NCBI GenBank assembly: GCA_963556195.1
Contig: OY744517.1
Span: 83,933,214 to 83,997,213 of the forward strand
Length of the DNA: 64,000 nucleotides
Reading direction: 5' to 3'
From: Sepiola atlantica
Lineage: Eukaryota; Mollusca; Cephalopoda; Sepiida; Sepiolidae
Part shown: one piece after another, positions 9,175 to 20,845 of the stretch
Layout of the letters: each line of letters starts with the position of its first letter
How positions within the stretch are numbered: position 1 is the first letter of the stretch
Program-made: the position numbers and the translations under genes
Notes under the pieces: model-generated
Told to the model about the DNA's origin: nothing
The model's input: only the letters and a program-made list of their open reading frames with translations
The model's database searches: none

Positions 9175-11481
9175 GGCTTTACGCGCTCCACCACTTTTGG
9201 AGCTGCTCCCGCTCCTGCTCCTGCTCCAACGCCGAAAATTGGAGCTGGCTCCTCTCACGCTCCCCATTTTCAAAAAGGAGCCGCTCCTGCTCCAACTCCT
9301 ATGAAAAAGGAGCGGCTCTTTTTCAGCGCTCCATAATGAAAATGTACCTTCTTTCATAAACGTTCTATTCTGCCAATGAATGGTCAAAGTATAGGGGTGG
9401 GCATCAAAGGATCTCATCGATATGTGTTGGGATGTCACTTTAAGTGTAAGACCGTAAGATAATATTTAACAAAATGTCGCTAATATTTTGAGAGTTATAG
9501 GAGAACATGTCGGACGAAGTATAAGATTATACGTAAATTTTCGTTTCCTGAGGTATAAAATAGAAATAGAAACATCACTGAAGCATTTCAAAACAATTTT
9601 AATTTTCATTACATTAACAACCTATTTTTTCAGGAAAAGAAAATTTGACCCGATATTTTTTCTTTTGTTTTAAGTAAATAAAGTTTTACATTATTAGTGA
9701 TTATTTTCTTTTTAAAGAAAACATTTCTCTGGAAAAGGAGAGACAGCCAGGGCAACATTACTCGTCATGTTGTTGTTTAATATTTGTTTGTTTTACGAAC
9801 GTAACTATATCGTATAATGTATATTATTATTTATAACAGAGAAACGCGCAAGTTCTTTCAAACAAATCGATTCATCCATTTTTTCTATAGTACAATTTGG
9901 GGCGAAAAAAAAACCAATGAAGTTTATTTTTTAAGGATTGAATAAAAAAAATAGTTTTCATAAGTTGCCCCAAAAATATCAATAAATTGTCAATAAACAA
10001 TTCAGAGATCCATTTAATGTCTTAAATTTTCATACAAAATATCTGGCCTAAACCTTGGGAGTTGAAAAAATATCGGGTCAAATCCCCCCCCCCCCCAAAA
10101 AAAAATAATTAACTGGAGCAAGTTTTCCTAGGTCGGGCAAAACATTTATTAAAATGAAAAATTTGAAAGAAAAAGGTGAAAACATCTATATTTGAAATCT
10201 CTAACAAAAGCAAACTATTTACAATTTTAATATTCGATAATAGATTTTTTAAGATAAAGAAAGATATCTAATCTACTTTCGGTTCTATAAAACACAAAAT
10301 TTGCCAGAAAATCTAATTATTTGCTTTTTAAAATTAAAATTTAAGATATTTTCTTTAATTTAAGTAAGTTTAAACATCGGTTTAATTGTAGAATAGGAAC
10401 CGCTGTTTTCTTTCGCTCATTTCGCTTGGTTTTCGCCCAAATTTATGATGAAACTGATTGCTGGTATAATTGTATTTTTGGTCCTGAAATAAAATTCTCA
10501 TTTACTTTTTAAAATGTTGAGAATCTAACTTTAATTCCAGGTTTTAATCGCTGGCGGCCATGTTGGTTTTTATTGTTTTTTTCCTTGGACTAAATATATA
10601 TTTTTCCTTGGACTAAAGATATTTTTACGGCTTTCACATTTTATTACACACACACAAAAAAAAACTTTGAACATTCTATTTACAAAAGCAAGTTTTAACG
10701 GAATTTAACGAATTTAAAAGCAAACATAAAAAGAACATCAACGGCGGGTAAAAATGTGGCATAACAATTTAATTTGATATATGCTAAAAAATAAATTAGA
10801 ATTTTTTGTCAGGACAAAATGTACCATTTCACCCCAAAAATCGATTTTATCGAATATTTGGGTGAATACCGAGCAAAATAGGCGAGAAAATCCAACCGCC
10901 CCTATAGTATAATTGAACCTAAAATTCTTCATTTAAAAACACGAATTAAAAGAAAAATTGGCTTATTTATTCAATCACAATAAAACCCGTTGTCATAAAT
11001 AAAAAATTCAAATCTATAAGAAAATAACTTCAAAGACGTCTATAGACTTACTGGCGCCTTTAAAGACATTTGGTGACAAATTGTCTGTCTTCTGCCTTAA
11101 GAAAATGTCCCATCAAAAATTTAACACATAGATGTAAAAAATCTGAGTACTTCAAATATTCTCCTTTCTCCATGTCTCTCCCTCCCTCTCCCTCTCCCTA
11201 TCTCATATACATTTACCAGATATAATTTTAAAAAATAACTCAGAGTAAACTCTGAGACATTTTTTTTATTGCTGAATAAAAAACTAATGTTTAAAAGAAA
11301 AAAATATCAAATAATTTTGGAGCGAGGAGCCCGGAGCGCTAAAATCACCGCTCCTTAGTCCCAAATGGAGTTGCTTCCGCTCCACTCCCGCTGAATATAA
11401 AATGAGCCCTCCTCTCCTTCGCTCCACCAAAAAGGAGCGTGCTCCTGGAGCGCGCTCCTTTTTGGAGGGCTCAGTAACGCC

Positions 11482-11484
<3 letters not shown>
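9172..11484. mobile_element. hAT-like non-autonomous DNA transposon, GGAGC-rich ends
   Basis: The left end reads CAGGGCTTTACGCGCTCC and the right end GGCTCAGTAACGCCCTG, imperfect terminal inverted repeats of CAGGG type. The outer 150 bp on each side hold many GGAGC/GCTCC motifs in both orientations, resembling subterminal transposase-binding repeats. Both flanks are TA runs, so an 8-bp target duplication cannot be distinguished. The 2-kb interior is AT-rich, with no transposase similarity and no frame over 64 codons, so the element is non-autonomous or gutted. Confidence 0.7.

Positions 11485-11520
<36 letters not shown>
11485..11520. repeat. (TA)n microsatellite, right flank of hAT-like element
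   Basis: TA run directly after CGCCCTG. Confidence 0.95.
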
Positions 11521-11521
<1 letters not shown>

Positions 11522-11757
11522 TAGTAAACAGGTTTCCTCTGAATGCAAATATTTAATAGGTTTAATAATACATATAAAAAGATTACAGTTATTCTCTTTT
11601 TTCTCATAATCTTTGCGCATAACTTATGTGGATGAATATAGAGTTATCAAATAAAAAAATCAAGAATAGCAGGAAATTATTTATTAAAAACTACATTTAA
11701 AAGCATTATGGAAATTACATATACCTTTTACTCAGGGAAGCACTATTTCCTATACAG
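11521..11757. other. AT-rich spacer, no feature seen
   Basis: No coding, repeat or structural signal was recognised. Confidence 0.55.
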
Positions 11758-11778
11758 ACACACACACACACGCACACG

Positions 11779-11838
<60 letters not shown>

Positions 11839-12028
11839 ATTATTTTTATTTACACAGACATGTACAAAATCTGCGACACTGGCATGTCGATGTTATCGAT
11901 CACAGATTTTGTATATGTCTGTGTAAATAAAAATAATCATATATAAAGCTCTATTTGATATTGAGCACTTTTTATAAACCCGGTTGAAATTCTTTGGATT
12001 ACTACCCTGTGGATGTTTTTACCTGGAT

Positions 12029-12054
<26 letters not shown>
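11758..12054. mobile_element. (CA)n(TA)n-flanked palindromic element, copy 1
   Basis: A (CA)n(TA)n tract (11758-11833) leads into TGATTATTTTTATTTACAC, an inverted repeat with arms at about 11838-11882 and 11900-11943. The tail ATATTGAGC (11958-11966) and CCTGTGGATG follow, then (TA)n (12031-12054). The 63.46-63.94 kb copy has the same order and a larger centre. Here the CTGATGA box is deleted from the centre. Confidence 0.85.
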
Positions 12055-12063
<9 letters not shown>

Positions 12064-12216
12064 TAGATACTGTATATTACATATTTCATCAATATACCGC
12101 GGATGAAACCGCTGAAATTAAGAGAACAATTAAAATGTTTGTTTTTTTCTAACATTTCTTCTTCTTCTCATGTCCATATACAAAGCTATTCAGCTTATAT
12201 AACGTACAGTCAGTGC

Positions 12217-13700
12217 TTAACACATTGCTGTCCCTTGATGTTGTAGAGTGCTAGGTCCTTTGCAGTGCAGGGTCTGCCCAACAGAGAGCATGGTCTGGGG
12301 TTCTGTGCCACAGTCGCATGTGATCGGGCCACTAAGATAGCCCCATCTGCTTAAGGCCTCCCTGGAACGGCCGACACCTGAGCAGAGTCGGTTCAGGAAC
12401 TTCCATTTTGCCCAGTTGTTATATCCTGGTGGGAGGGTTTCGACAAGGGGGATGAGCATAGGCGAGCTGTGTGGGTGGTTAGACAGCTTTTCCTTGCACA
12501 TTTTAAGATGGGCTTTAGATAGAGCAGTGCTGTCAGGAAACTTCTTTGTGATTTCAGTCGACTGGGAGTAGGTACATGACCATGTAGGGAGTTCCTCTCA
12601 TCTGTGGCTTGCCTGCACCATTTTATCCTGCTGGCTACTGCTCTTTTGATGACTGGAGGGGTAATACCTGCCAGGATGTACAAGGCATTGGTGTTAGTGG
12701 GCTTCAGGCATCCAGTGATACATCCGCAGCTCTTGTTAAGAGCAGGGTCAAGTTTTTTAGCATAAGCGGATCTTTCCCACGCTGGGCTGGCATATTCTGC
12801 AGTAGAGAAGTTGAGGGCAAGGGCTGTTGCACGTAGTGTCTTGGGATATGCACTCCATCTGGTGTTGGTGAGTTTGTGCAGGATGTTGTTGCAGGTGCTC
12901 ACTTTTGCCTTTGTCTTAATAATGTGAATTTTGAATGTAAGGCATCTGTTGAGTGTGACTCCGAGGTAGGCAGGGTGCTCAGAGTGTGACAGTGGTGTTC
13001 CACACCAAGACACATTCAGTTGGTGCTTAGCTTCCTTGTTTCTCAGGTGGAAAGAGCTTACTTGTGTTTTTGCTGGATTGGCACGTAGATCGTTCTCTTC
13101 ATAGAAGGTTATTAATCCTGAGAGGGTGCCATTCAGCATTTCCTCAATACTAATGAAGTCTGTACCTTGGACTGTGATGTATAGGTCATCTGCATATGCA
13201 AAACGACGGGTGACATCATCTCTGGGTTGGTCGTTTGTATAGATGTTATACTGAAGCGGGGAAAGCACACTGCCTTGTGGGAGGCCATTCTTCTGGATGC
13301 ACCATCTGCTGCGTTTTCCGCCTAATTCGATGTAGAATCTGCGACTCTGCAGCATGACTTCCATTAGCTATGTTAGGTCGGTGTCTTTTGTGATTTCCAG
13401 GATCTTACATGGAAGTCGTCTGTGATTGACTGCATCGTAGGCAGAAGACAAGTCCACGAAAACACCATCAGTAATCTGTCCTTTCTCAAATCCATCGAGG
13501 TGGCTGGTTCTTGCTTTGCCTGGACAGAACCCTGTTTGCTCTGGGATGATCTTCTCGTCTATGGATGGTGAAATCCTGTTCAGTATCAGGTGCTCAAACA
13601 GTTTGTATGTGTGACATAGGAGTGAGATGGGCCGGAAACATTTAGGATCAGACGGGTCCTTCCCAGGTTTCAGGAGTGCTAGTATGCTAGTACATGTACC
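12217..13700 (-). pseudogene. LINE reverse transcriptase and C-terminal region
   Basis: The main open part (13364-12393) contains GLPQGSVLSPLQYNIYTND and the catalytic FAYADDL. Just upstream, across a stop, comes FVDLSSAYDAVNHRRL (motif A aspartates), and before that RPISLLCHTYKLFEHLI and EQTGFCPGKARTSH. After RT, the thumb-like AYLGVTLNRCLTFK and, in a shifted frame at 12501-12217, WKFLNRLCSGVGRSREAL and CDCGTEPQT complete the usual jockey/CR1 layout. The protein would reverse-transcribe LINE RNA at a nicked target. One stop before the open frame and one frameshift near 12450 make this copy inactive. Confidence 0.9.
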
Positions 13701-14311
13701 TTGAGCCAGATAGTGTAAAGCTTATGTGCAGTTGAGGAGCCATTCCTTTGTTTGTTCTATGAAGTATTTGATCTGCTCTGTTGCGATGTTATCCGGACCA
13801 ACTGCTTTCCCTGGTTTCAAACTATGTATTCCTGTTTCCAGTTCAGTCATAGTGAAAGGTCTTGTGAAGCCTGGGTTTGCATGGTACGTTTTTCCGTCTA
13901 GTTTATCTTTTTGTTGTCGTTTCTTAGAGCTGTTTCCATTCAGCAGTTGTTAGTGGGCAACTTGTTCAGCAGTGGTGTTGCAGTATTCTTTGGTTGTCTT
14001 CGGATCTCCTTACAAGTTTGCGAATGAGAGCCCATGCCTTCTTGCTGTTCTTTGACATGTCCGTTGTCTCTATCAGAGTATTCAGATGTTTTGGCGCTCT
14101 TGGGAGATACTGATCATCTTTCTCTTGTTATTATTGTTTCTTCGCATCAGATTCGAACATGGTTATGTAGTCATTATAAAGTTAAGTATTCTCAGCAGGG
14201 ATGTAGTTCATTGTGTAATCTTGGAGATTTTCTTTCTAGCTGTTTTTTTAACTGCTTTGATGAACAGGCAGTGATTCTCTGGAATTGGTTTGCTGTAGCT
14301 AACCTTGTGAT

Positions 14312-14876
14312 TCAGTTTTTGTGTGAATTCTTCCCAGTTTGCCTTTTAAAAATTGAAATGTCTTCTGAATGAGACAGTGGTTGGTACCACTGCAGCTTGT
14401 ATCTGGACACCAATGGGGCGGTTGTTGCATTCTTGGTGTTACATCCAAGTTTCCTACTGGAGTCAGCAATGTTATTGCTTGTGAATACGAGGTCTGGGTT
14501 CGATCCCCGCTTCCATCTAGCACTGTTGAAGGAACTCGGCTGTTTCGGGCTCATGGATGAGGTTAAGCTGGTTGGCGTCCATCCATTTCTCCACTGCTTC
14601 TTCATCGGAATTAGTTTCAGTGTAGCCCCATTGGGTGTTGTGGCTGTTGAAGTCTCCGATTATAATCTGCGCCTTATTATGCGGGTTTGGTAGAGGATTT
14701 GTGAAGGTGAATTCTGCATCTAGTGGTTTATACACAGAGGTTATCATGGTTCTATTAAACTCTACCATTAGAATTTCGATGTTGTTTAACTCCGTTTTAG
14801 CTGTAACCTCTATGTCAGTTTTGACGAAGATGACACTTCCATATTGGCAATGTGGTCTTTCAATTGTCATAGTCAT
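14312..14876 (-). pseudogene. LINE APE-type endonuclease fragment
   Basis: 14876-14517 reads as the C-terminal half of an apurinic-like endonuclease: [27 protein letters not shown] (catalytic D and N with the downstream W), and a C-terminal [12 protein letters not shown]. The adjacent frame to 14312 continues ([20 protein letters not shown]), showing a frameshift. The first half of the domain, with the metal-binding E, is lacking. Confidence 0.85.
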
Positions 14877-14880
14877 TCCG

Positions 14881-16379
14881 GGTATTTAAAATAAGTAAAT
14901 CCAAAAACCAAGGCATATTTTAACATGTATTTTCTGTGATTAGAATATATAGGGAAAAGGTCTTAGGGAAACAAACTCAGCTTTAGTATAATAATCGATA
15001 TATGACAGACTCTCCCATTGAGCATGACATATGTGAGTCTGATTTTAAAACAACTCCCAAGCATGAATTTAATTATAGTGAATAAGAAGATGCACTCTTT
15101 CCACCAGGTAAGTAATGTATGTACAGATACATAGTGTTGTGTGCCAAATGGTAGGTTGTAAGTTTAATTTTAGAGTTTTCCTTCTCCTTGACTAGTTTCC
15201 TTACAGAGGTTTGAGGCTCTATCCTACTATTTAGTCCATAGGGGAATAGGGAAATGGATTCATACTGTTCTCAAAGACTCTAAATATGCACTCAGACGTC
15301 TATATAAAACAATCATTATATATGCATCATCTCATATTTGATTTTCGTTAAGTCAATATATCAGTTTTGTTAGCCCTGACATAATTCAATATATATGTCT
15401 TTTGTTAGACAAATTGTTTTTTCTTGGTCAATACTTTTTATTTCATCTTCCTGACATTCCAACTGTAATTTGCCACTTGGTCAATATCTATTTCTTCAGA
15501 GTGATTTTTTTTATCAACTCTCTCTCTCTCTCTTTCTCTCTCTCTCCTTCATAAATAGATCCAATATATAATATATTGAATTCTTTGTCAGTCTATATAT
15601 AATTCAAATACTTGGTTTAATGAATATTACATACTTTTTACTCCAGGAATGATATATTGCAGTTTCTGTGTTAATATTATATTTATAAAAAGAAAATATT
15701 TATGTGTGTGAATGAGCCACCTGGATATATTTTCCGCATATAAAACATTAACAATAAAAAAATTAATCTGTTGTTTATTTTAGACTGGCCTATTGCTGAG
15801 GGGGGAGTGTACAATAATTTCCGTTTTATTACTATAGAATTATTTCAGTATTTATTAACATTTTTAGTCTTAATTGTTACTTGACCTTATATGGTCATAG
15901 TCACATTGACACAGTACAAAGATAACTGTTAGATATTTAAGTATATACAGACACACATGTAACATTATGAGGTATTTGTTGGTTTATCAAGCTAAATTAA
16001 TTAGGGAACAATGTATTAAAAGAATGAAGGGTTTGAGCAAAAAGTGTAGAGAGATATTATTTTCAGTTTTCTTTTGTTATTTGAAAAGAACGATTTGAGC
16101 TTTCAGCTCTGTTTATAAAAATGGGAAGGGTTTTATCATTTGCAGATGTGCACAAAGTCTGCACCTGTATGTTAAATTATAAAAACAATAGTTTTAAAGC
16201 ATCATTTCAATTTACAATTTCAAAGGTTAGTGGGGAGATTATCGAGCAGATGGTCAAATCATGTTTATACTAAAGGTCACACTAATTGCAAAACAATTAT
16301 GTTTAGATTAACACAGGTACCCAAATCGAGTATACGATTGAAAGGTACACTGTGAGAAGTTTTGTTACCTTAGTGATAC
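14881..16379. other. 1.5 kb AT-rich region without recognised genes
   Basis: Only a (CT)n-rich patch (about 15518-15547) stands out. No coding similarity or repeat pairing with the rest of the window was seen. Confidence 0.6.
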
Positions 16380-16906
16380 CATTGAAGAACAGGTTAGAGC
16401 AGGGGCTAGTGTAATTGCAATAGATAGGCGTGATGGAGTAAGTTAAGGGTATTTCTGTCATTACTAACCAACAGAGCATTGCCACTGTCAACAAAGGGAA
16501 GATACTATCAGGCATGTGTATGCAGTGTGATTATGTATGGAAGTGAAACCTGGCCAGTGAAGGTTGAGGACATGCGTTGCATGGAGAAAAATAATATAAG
16601 AACGATACAATGGATTTGTAATGTGAGTCTCAAAGACAGGCTTAGTTCTGATGAACTCAGAGGAAGATTAAGTCTGGACAGTATTGGGAGATATGTGTGC
16701 AGAACAGGGCACTTTAATGGATGGCCATGTTCAAAGAATTGATGAGGGTTCTTGGTTTAGTAGATGTAGTACAGTAAAGGTAGAAGGTCCAGTTCATAGG
16801 AGAAGGCCAAGGAAAACATTGGAGAGAGTGATAAAAATAGAGTTGAGAGAAAGAGGGATAAATGAAGACTTGTCCAGAGATAGGTTAGTTTGGAAGTCAA
16901 TTTCCT
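16380..16906 (+). pseudogene. RTE-like LINE, C-terminal pol fragment, copy 1
   Basis: 16479-16742 reads LSTKGRYYQACVCSVIMYGS, ETWPVKVEDMRCMEKNNIR and VSLKDRLSSDELRGRLSLDS, the typical end of the LINE pol after RT (YGSETW, NDMR, SLKDR). A frame change near 16690 continues into GHVQRIDEGSWFSRC and RRRPRKTLERVI with final LVWKSI. It is the 3' coding end of a 5'-truncated copy. The same family recurs at 52.8-53.2 kb. Confidence 0.9.
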
Positions 16907-17023
16907 AAAATCGACTTTCATTTTCATCAGACAATGTAAAAGCTTCAAAATCACTTTGCATTTATCTCACAATCACAATTATTCGACCTACGATCCTATA
17001 ACAGCTATAACGTTTATCTATCC

Positions 17024-17605
17024 CAGGGGCGGGCAACCTGCGGCCTGCGAAAGCTTAGCGTCCGGCCCGCCACCCTGCTATGCTTTATTATTGCAATCCG
17101 GCTTGTGGACCTCCCAGTAAAACCCATATCATTTTGTGACATAGACGTAAAAGTACGTTTCAATTAAGATTTACAGTGGGATAAAAATGTATAAATATCA
17201 GCGAGCGATGATGCATGTATATTTCATTTTTCTTTAACTATTAAGAGATGAAAAATAGAAAAAGAGAAAGAGAGAGGCAAAGAGGAAACGTGAGACGAGG
17301 AAAGGGCATGAAACATAGAACTTATGTGAGGTGTGTCAAAACGAATGCTGGATCAACTTGCTACTTCCTCCATCATTATTTTTGATGATTCCAAAATGGC
17401 TCTTCGTCAGCGCCTTTTATAACATCACATACAGAAGTCTCCTGAGAAAAAATATTAGATTTGTAAAGTGTTCAATGCAATTTTTGTACAATTTATTAAT
17501 GTAAACAAAATATAGTAATTCTGAGATTTCGTTTTTCACTCCGGCCTGCAATCTCCTTCCAAAAGTCTCACCTGGCCCTCACTCTGAAAAGGTTACCCGC
17601 CCCTG
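17024..17605. mobile_element. hAT MITE, copy 1
   Basis: Ends CAGGGGCGGGCAACCTG and GGTTACCCGCCCCTG form hAT-type terminal inverted repeats. The interior matches the MITE at 48388-49005 in inverse orientation over its whole length. Flanks ATCTATCC and ATCTAACA share 5 of 8 bases, a decayed target-site duplication. There is no coding capacity. Confidence 0.9.
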
Positions 17606-17948
17606 ATCTAACAGTGCACTATTATGTGCATTGTATGCGCCAGATGTTTACAATAAATCATCTTGACTAGTGTTTGTTTTAATGGCATATAACTTAGAAA
17701 ACTGAACGTTTCAAGGCTTTTTAAACATATAGAACACAATCCCAGTTATGTCATTGATTTTCCAAACATCCTGTATATCTCTATCTATTTAAAGTTAGGT
17801 ATGTGTATATGTTTATATATTTAATTATTTAGAGTGTAATAGGTTTCGGCATTACTCATAAACAATTCATATTTTTTAAACTTTAACCATGTTTTAGAAA
17901 ACTAAACTAACTTAAGGTTTTTAATATTTGTTTGTGTTGTGTCAATTT

Positions 17949-18197
17949 TCACTGTACACGTGAAACGTCGAAAAAAAAATTAGGTCGGAAAAATATAGTC
18001 ACCATCTAAGCAGGTCGAGAAAGAGGCTAGCTAAGGAAGAACGATAACTCAGGTTTATAAACATGTCTTTTTCAACTAGAAAATTATGAAAGGAAGTTAT
18101 TGTTCTTACTTAGCTAGCATATTTCTGTTTTTTATAAAGATGGCGACTATATTTTTCTTCCAATTTTCAATTCGGTGTTTCACGTGGACAATGAAAC
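17949..18197. repeat. Foldback with about 105-bp arms
   Basis: Left arm 17949-18053 (CACTGTACACGTGAAAC, AAAAATATAGTCACCATC, GGCTAGCTAAGG) pairs with right arm 18092-18197 (CTTAGCTAGC, GATGGCGACTATATTTTT, GTTTCACGTGGACAATG), with small indels. The loop is about 40 bp. No TA tract adjoins it. Confidence 0.8.
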
Positions 18198-18299
18198 TGG
18201 CCATTGCTTTTAAGTTTATCTAAATGAATAAATGTAAAAAAAATTTCCACATACCATAACAATGTTAACATTAAAACGTTTTATGCTTATTTAATTATG

Positions 18300-18598
18300 T
18301 GAGTATCCTCTCAGGCATTACCCCCTTTTTAAAGAGGAGGCAGTACTGTATATGTTCGTTCCTCATGATACCAGTGTTCCAGGATTACCTTCTCCTTATT
18401 TGTGCGTAGGGGAGAGGGTAGTGTACTATCAATTTTGCTGTTATGATATCATGCTCCCATGCATTAACTCCTACTTTTTGTTCGTTCATTACCTCCTCCT
18501 TTGGAGTCAGTGTATGTAGTTAGTTCATCATGATATCAGCCTCTCAGCCTAGCAAAAATATGCGACCGGAGGGAGCATATATTTGCTTGTATTAGGAA
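18300..18598 (+). repeat. U2-like tandem SINE-type repeat, copy 1
   Basis: Roughly 70-100 bp units alternate a GAGGCAGTACTGTATATG-like box with CATTACCTCC-like ends, each able to fold (GGAG/CTCC). It ends CCGGAGGGAGCATATAT. Related units occur at 32240-32400 and 55074-55400. The box resembles U2 snRNA GTGTAGTATCTGTTC. Confidence 0.6.
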
Positions 18599-18711
18599 GT
18601 GAAACAATTGAAATAATAATAAGCTAATAACAACTAACGCTGCAATCACCTATAAAAAATAATTACATAGAAATACATCGTATATTTGGGTGATAAAAAT
18701 AGCACATATTT

Positions 18712-18795
18712 CTACACAGAGCGTCTTGGTACAGTGGTAGAACGCTGGACTTTAGACATCAACATCGATCCAGAAACACGTGTCCATGGATTACT
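18712..18795 (+). mobile_element. tRNA-like SINE head (degenerate)
   Basis: TTGGTACAGTGGTAGAACGC resembles a tRNA D-arm with an A box. The expected B box is reduced to CATCGATCCAG. The anticodon-like CTTTAGA lies between them. Probably a SINE fragment rather than a tRNA gene. Confidence 0.45.
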
Positions 18796-18929
18796 TTTAT
18801 GTGCGTATTAAATAAAATTATATATATTAACGTAAAAAATACGTCCTATAAGTTGAGGGCGACTAGTAGTGTGTGTGTGTGTACCAGCTCTACTAATAAT
18901 TATTTTAGTATCGAGGAAGGACCATTTCA

Positions 18930-18933
<4 letters not shown>

Positions 18934-18983
<50 letters not shown>
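18934..18983. repeat. (TA)n microsatellite
   Basis: TA run followed by AGTTACCCGGCGTTGCCCG, a motif also seen in diverged form in the 59.3-59.7 kb repeat. Confidence 0.96.
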
Positions 18984-18987
<4 letters not shown>

Positions 18988-19332
18988 GTAGAGTTACCCG
19001 GCGTTGCCCGTGATAGCATCATATGCATCATCATATTAAGGAGAGTTTACTTTGACAGCAATCTTGATGTTATTAGCTAGATATTTTACCTACTGTGCTA
19101 TTCAGATATATGTCAATACTCTTAACTTAATGCTTATAAATAGATTAATTTCATTGTGTAACATGTTAGAAAAGTGTAATTAGCTCCTTTAAGGGGCAGC
19201 TAGAGACGCAGAACTACTTCTATTATTTTCGCATGCAAATGGTACATGTGAATACACTCATATTTAAGGTACACTCCCTAGTATGTCTTCGATTTTAGGG
19301 ACAGACATGGACACAGACAGAGAGGTGTTCAT

Positions 19333-19335
<3 letters not shown>

Positions 19336-19384
<49 letters not shown>

Positions 19385-19386
19385 AG

Positions 19387-19420
<34 letters not shown>

Positions 19421-19442
19421 ATAGTTAGAGAGAGAGAGATAG
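19336..19442. repeat. (TA)n plus GATA/GA purine tract
   Basis: A TA run (to about 19380) passes into GATAGATAGATA and GAGAGA repeats. Frames here give only low-complexity peptides. Confidence 0.95.
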
Positions 19443-19879
19443 GTGTATAGAGAGCGATAAAGAGAAATAGATAGAGAAAAGACGACAGACAGTGAAGAGG
19501 CGTTGGGTACTAAATATACCAAAATACTTCACTTACATTTTATTATATTAAAAAAAGGAAAAATATATTCTTTGATTTCATATAATTTTATTTTAAAATA
19601 ATCTGTGGGAGGGTAGTATCGAAACCGCACACTCGATGTTTTTAGTCTAATACTTTCCTAAATAATTCAGGCATTTGTTAAGTTGACTTTTAAAAAAGCA
19701 CTCATAAAAAATCATATATATGTATTTGAAGTTTTAAGGAGGTTCTGCCCCAATGAGTCACTTAGAGGTGGGTGTACATAGATATTCGGCACATAGAGGA
19801 TAACGTAGAAGAACTTTATACATGTGATATAAATTACATCGAAATGGGATATAATTGAAGTTTAGAGCCCACTTAGGTT

Positions 19880-20070
19880 AGGAGGGTACTTAGAGATTTG
19901 GGACAATTTTCATTGTCTCTCCAGAAAATTTTATAGGATTTATATTTCATAAGAATAGGATGTGTTTAAAGTTTTAAGGGGGTTATGCTCTGATAGCTCT
20001 TTACGAGTGCACTTAGAGATTTAGGAATACTTCAATCGTCTTCCCTGGAATATTTTACATAAGGATACGC
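19880..20070 (+). repeat. GTGCACTTAGAG family, two partial copies
   Basis: 19886-19950 and 20008-20070 both contain ACTTAGAGATTT and a TCTYCC box. The second copy is interrupted after AAGGATACGC and resumes at 20720. Confidence 0.7.
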
Positions 20071-20716
20071 CTGGTGATACCAGATCAGGCTGCCCTGTGG
20101 CTCCCTGAGACGAAATTCACCTACATTGACGTTTTTTTTTGTTTTTTTTTTTGTAAAACTTAATTATGTTCTACAAAACCAAAAACAAAAACAACAGCCC
20201 CTCTCCCTTTCTCCCTCCCCTTTTTAATTTTATTTTTAGAACTTGAAGCATAAATCTTTTACTATAATGACCAGATTCGGCATTAAATAACCCAAAAAGG
20301 GTTGATATGCCGTAAAACAAAACTACCAAACCAAAAACGATGATTAAACATTTGAAGATATAAAGAACTTGAAGCATAAAAACTTTTACTATAATGACCA
20401 GATTCGGCATTAAATAACCCAAAAAGGGTTGATATGCCGTAAAACAAAACTACCAAACCAAAAACGATGATTAAACATTTGAAGATATAAAGAACTTGAA
20501 GCATAAAAACTTTTACTATAATGACCAGATTCGGCATTAAATAATCCAAAAAGGGTTGATATGCCGTAAAACAAAACTACCAAACCAAAAACGATGATTA
20601 AACATTTGAAGATATAAAGAACTTGAAGCATAAAAACTTTTACTATAATGACCAGATTCGGCATTAAATAACCCAAAAAGGGTTGATATGCCGTAAAACA
20701 AAACTACCAAACTACC
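20071..20716. mobile_element. Retroposed insert carrying a 127-bp tandem array
   Basis: The insert splits a GTGCACTTAGAG-family copy and is bordered by ATAAGGATACGCCT (left) and ATAAGCATACGCTT (right), a 12-14 bp near-identical duplication typical of target-primed integration. It starts GGTGATACCAGATCAGG, has T-rich stretches at 20132-20152, then the tandem array. Origin unknown. Confidence 0.65.
20233..20710. repeat. 127-bp tandem repeat, about 3.8 copies
   Basis: Copies repeat every 127 bp and are almost identical. Each holds a hairpin TCGGCAT..AACCC/GGGTT..ATGCCG. The minus-strand frames (MPNLVIIVKVFMLQVLYIFK) shift between units because 127 is not a multiple of 3, so they are not genes. 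Confidence 0.95.
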
Positions 20717-20830
20717 ATAAGCATACGCTTTTAGATTTAATATAGATTCTCTAACCTTTCTTTCTATAGAGAACTCAAAAACATCACAGACACATACATT
20801 GAATTTTATATATATACATATATATATATA
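20717..20830 (+). repeat. GTGCACTTAGAG family, resumed part
   Basis: Continues the split copy from CATACGCTTTTAGATTT to ACATTGAATTTTATATATA and a TA run, matching 3965-4040. Confidence 0.7.
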
Positions 20831-20845
20831 TTTAATGATAATGTG

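Larger units (their letters stand above)
12190..14880 (-). mobile_element. Jockey/CR1-like LINE, 5'-truncated
   Basis: On the minus strand, order 5' to 3': endonuclease (14876-14517), a connector with frame breaks, reverse transcriptase (about 13700-12700), then the C-terminal region ending in a CxCG box (12300). The start of the endonuclease and any ORF1 are absent. There is no clear poly(A) tail near 12190. Confidence 0.85.

Noticed and set aside
8985..9336. Frames with IYIYIYIY segments (also at 5240, 8266, 18799, 45986, 48215 and others)
   Set aside because: They are read-through of (TA)n microsatellites and carry no family signal.
12609..14889. Plus-strand frames of 62-112 codons in this interval
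   Set aside because: Antisense shadows of the minus-strand LINE.
18712..18795. Functional tRNA gene
   Set aside because: D-arm similarity only; no acceptor stem, T-arm or terminator fits.
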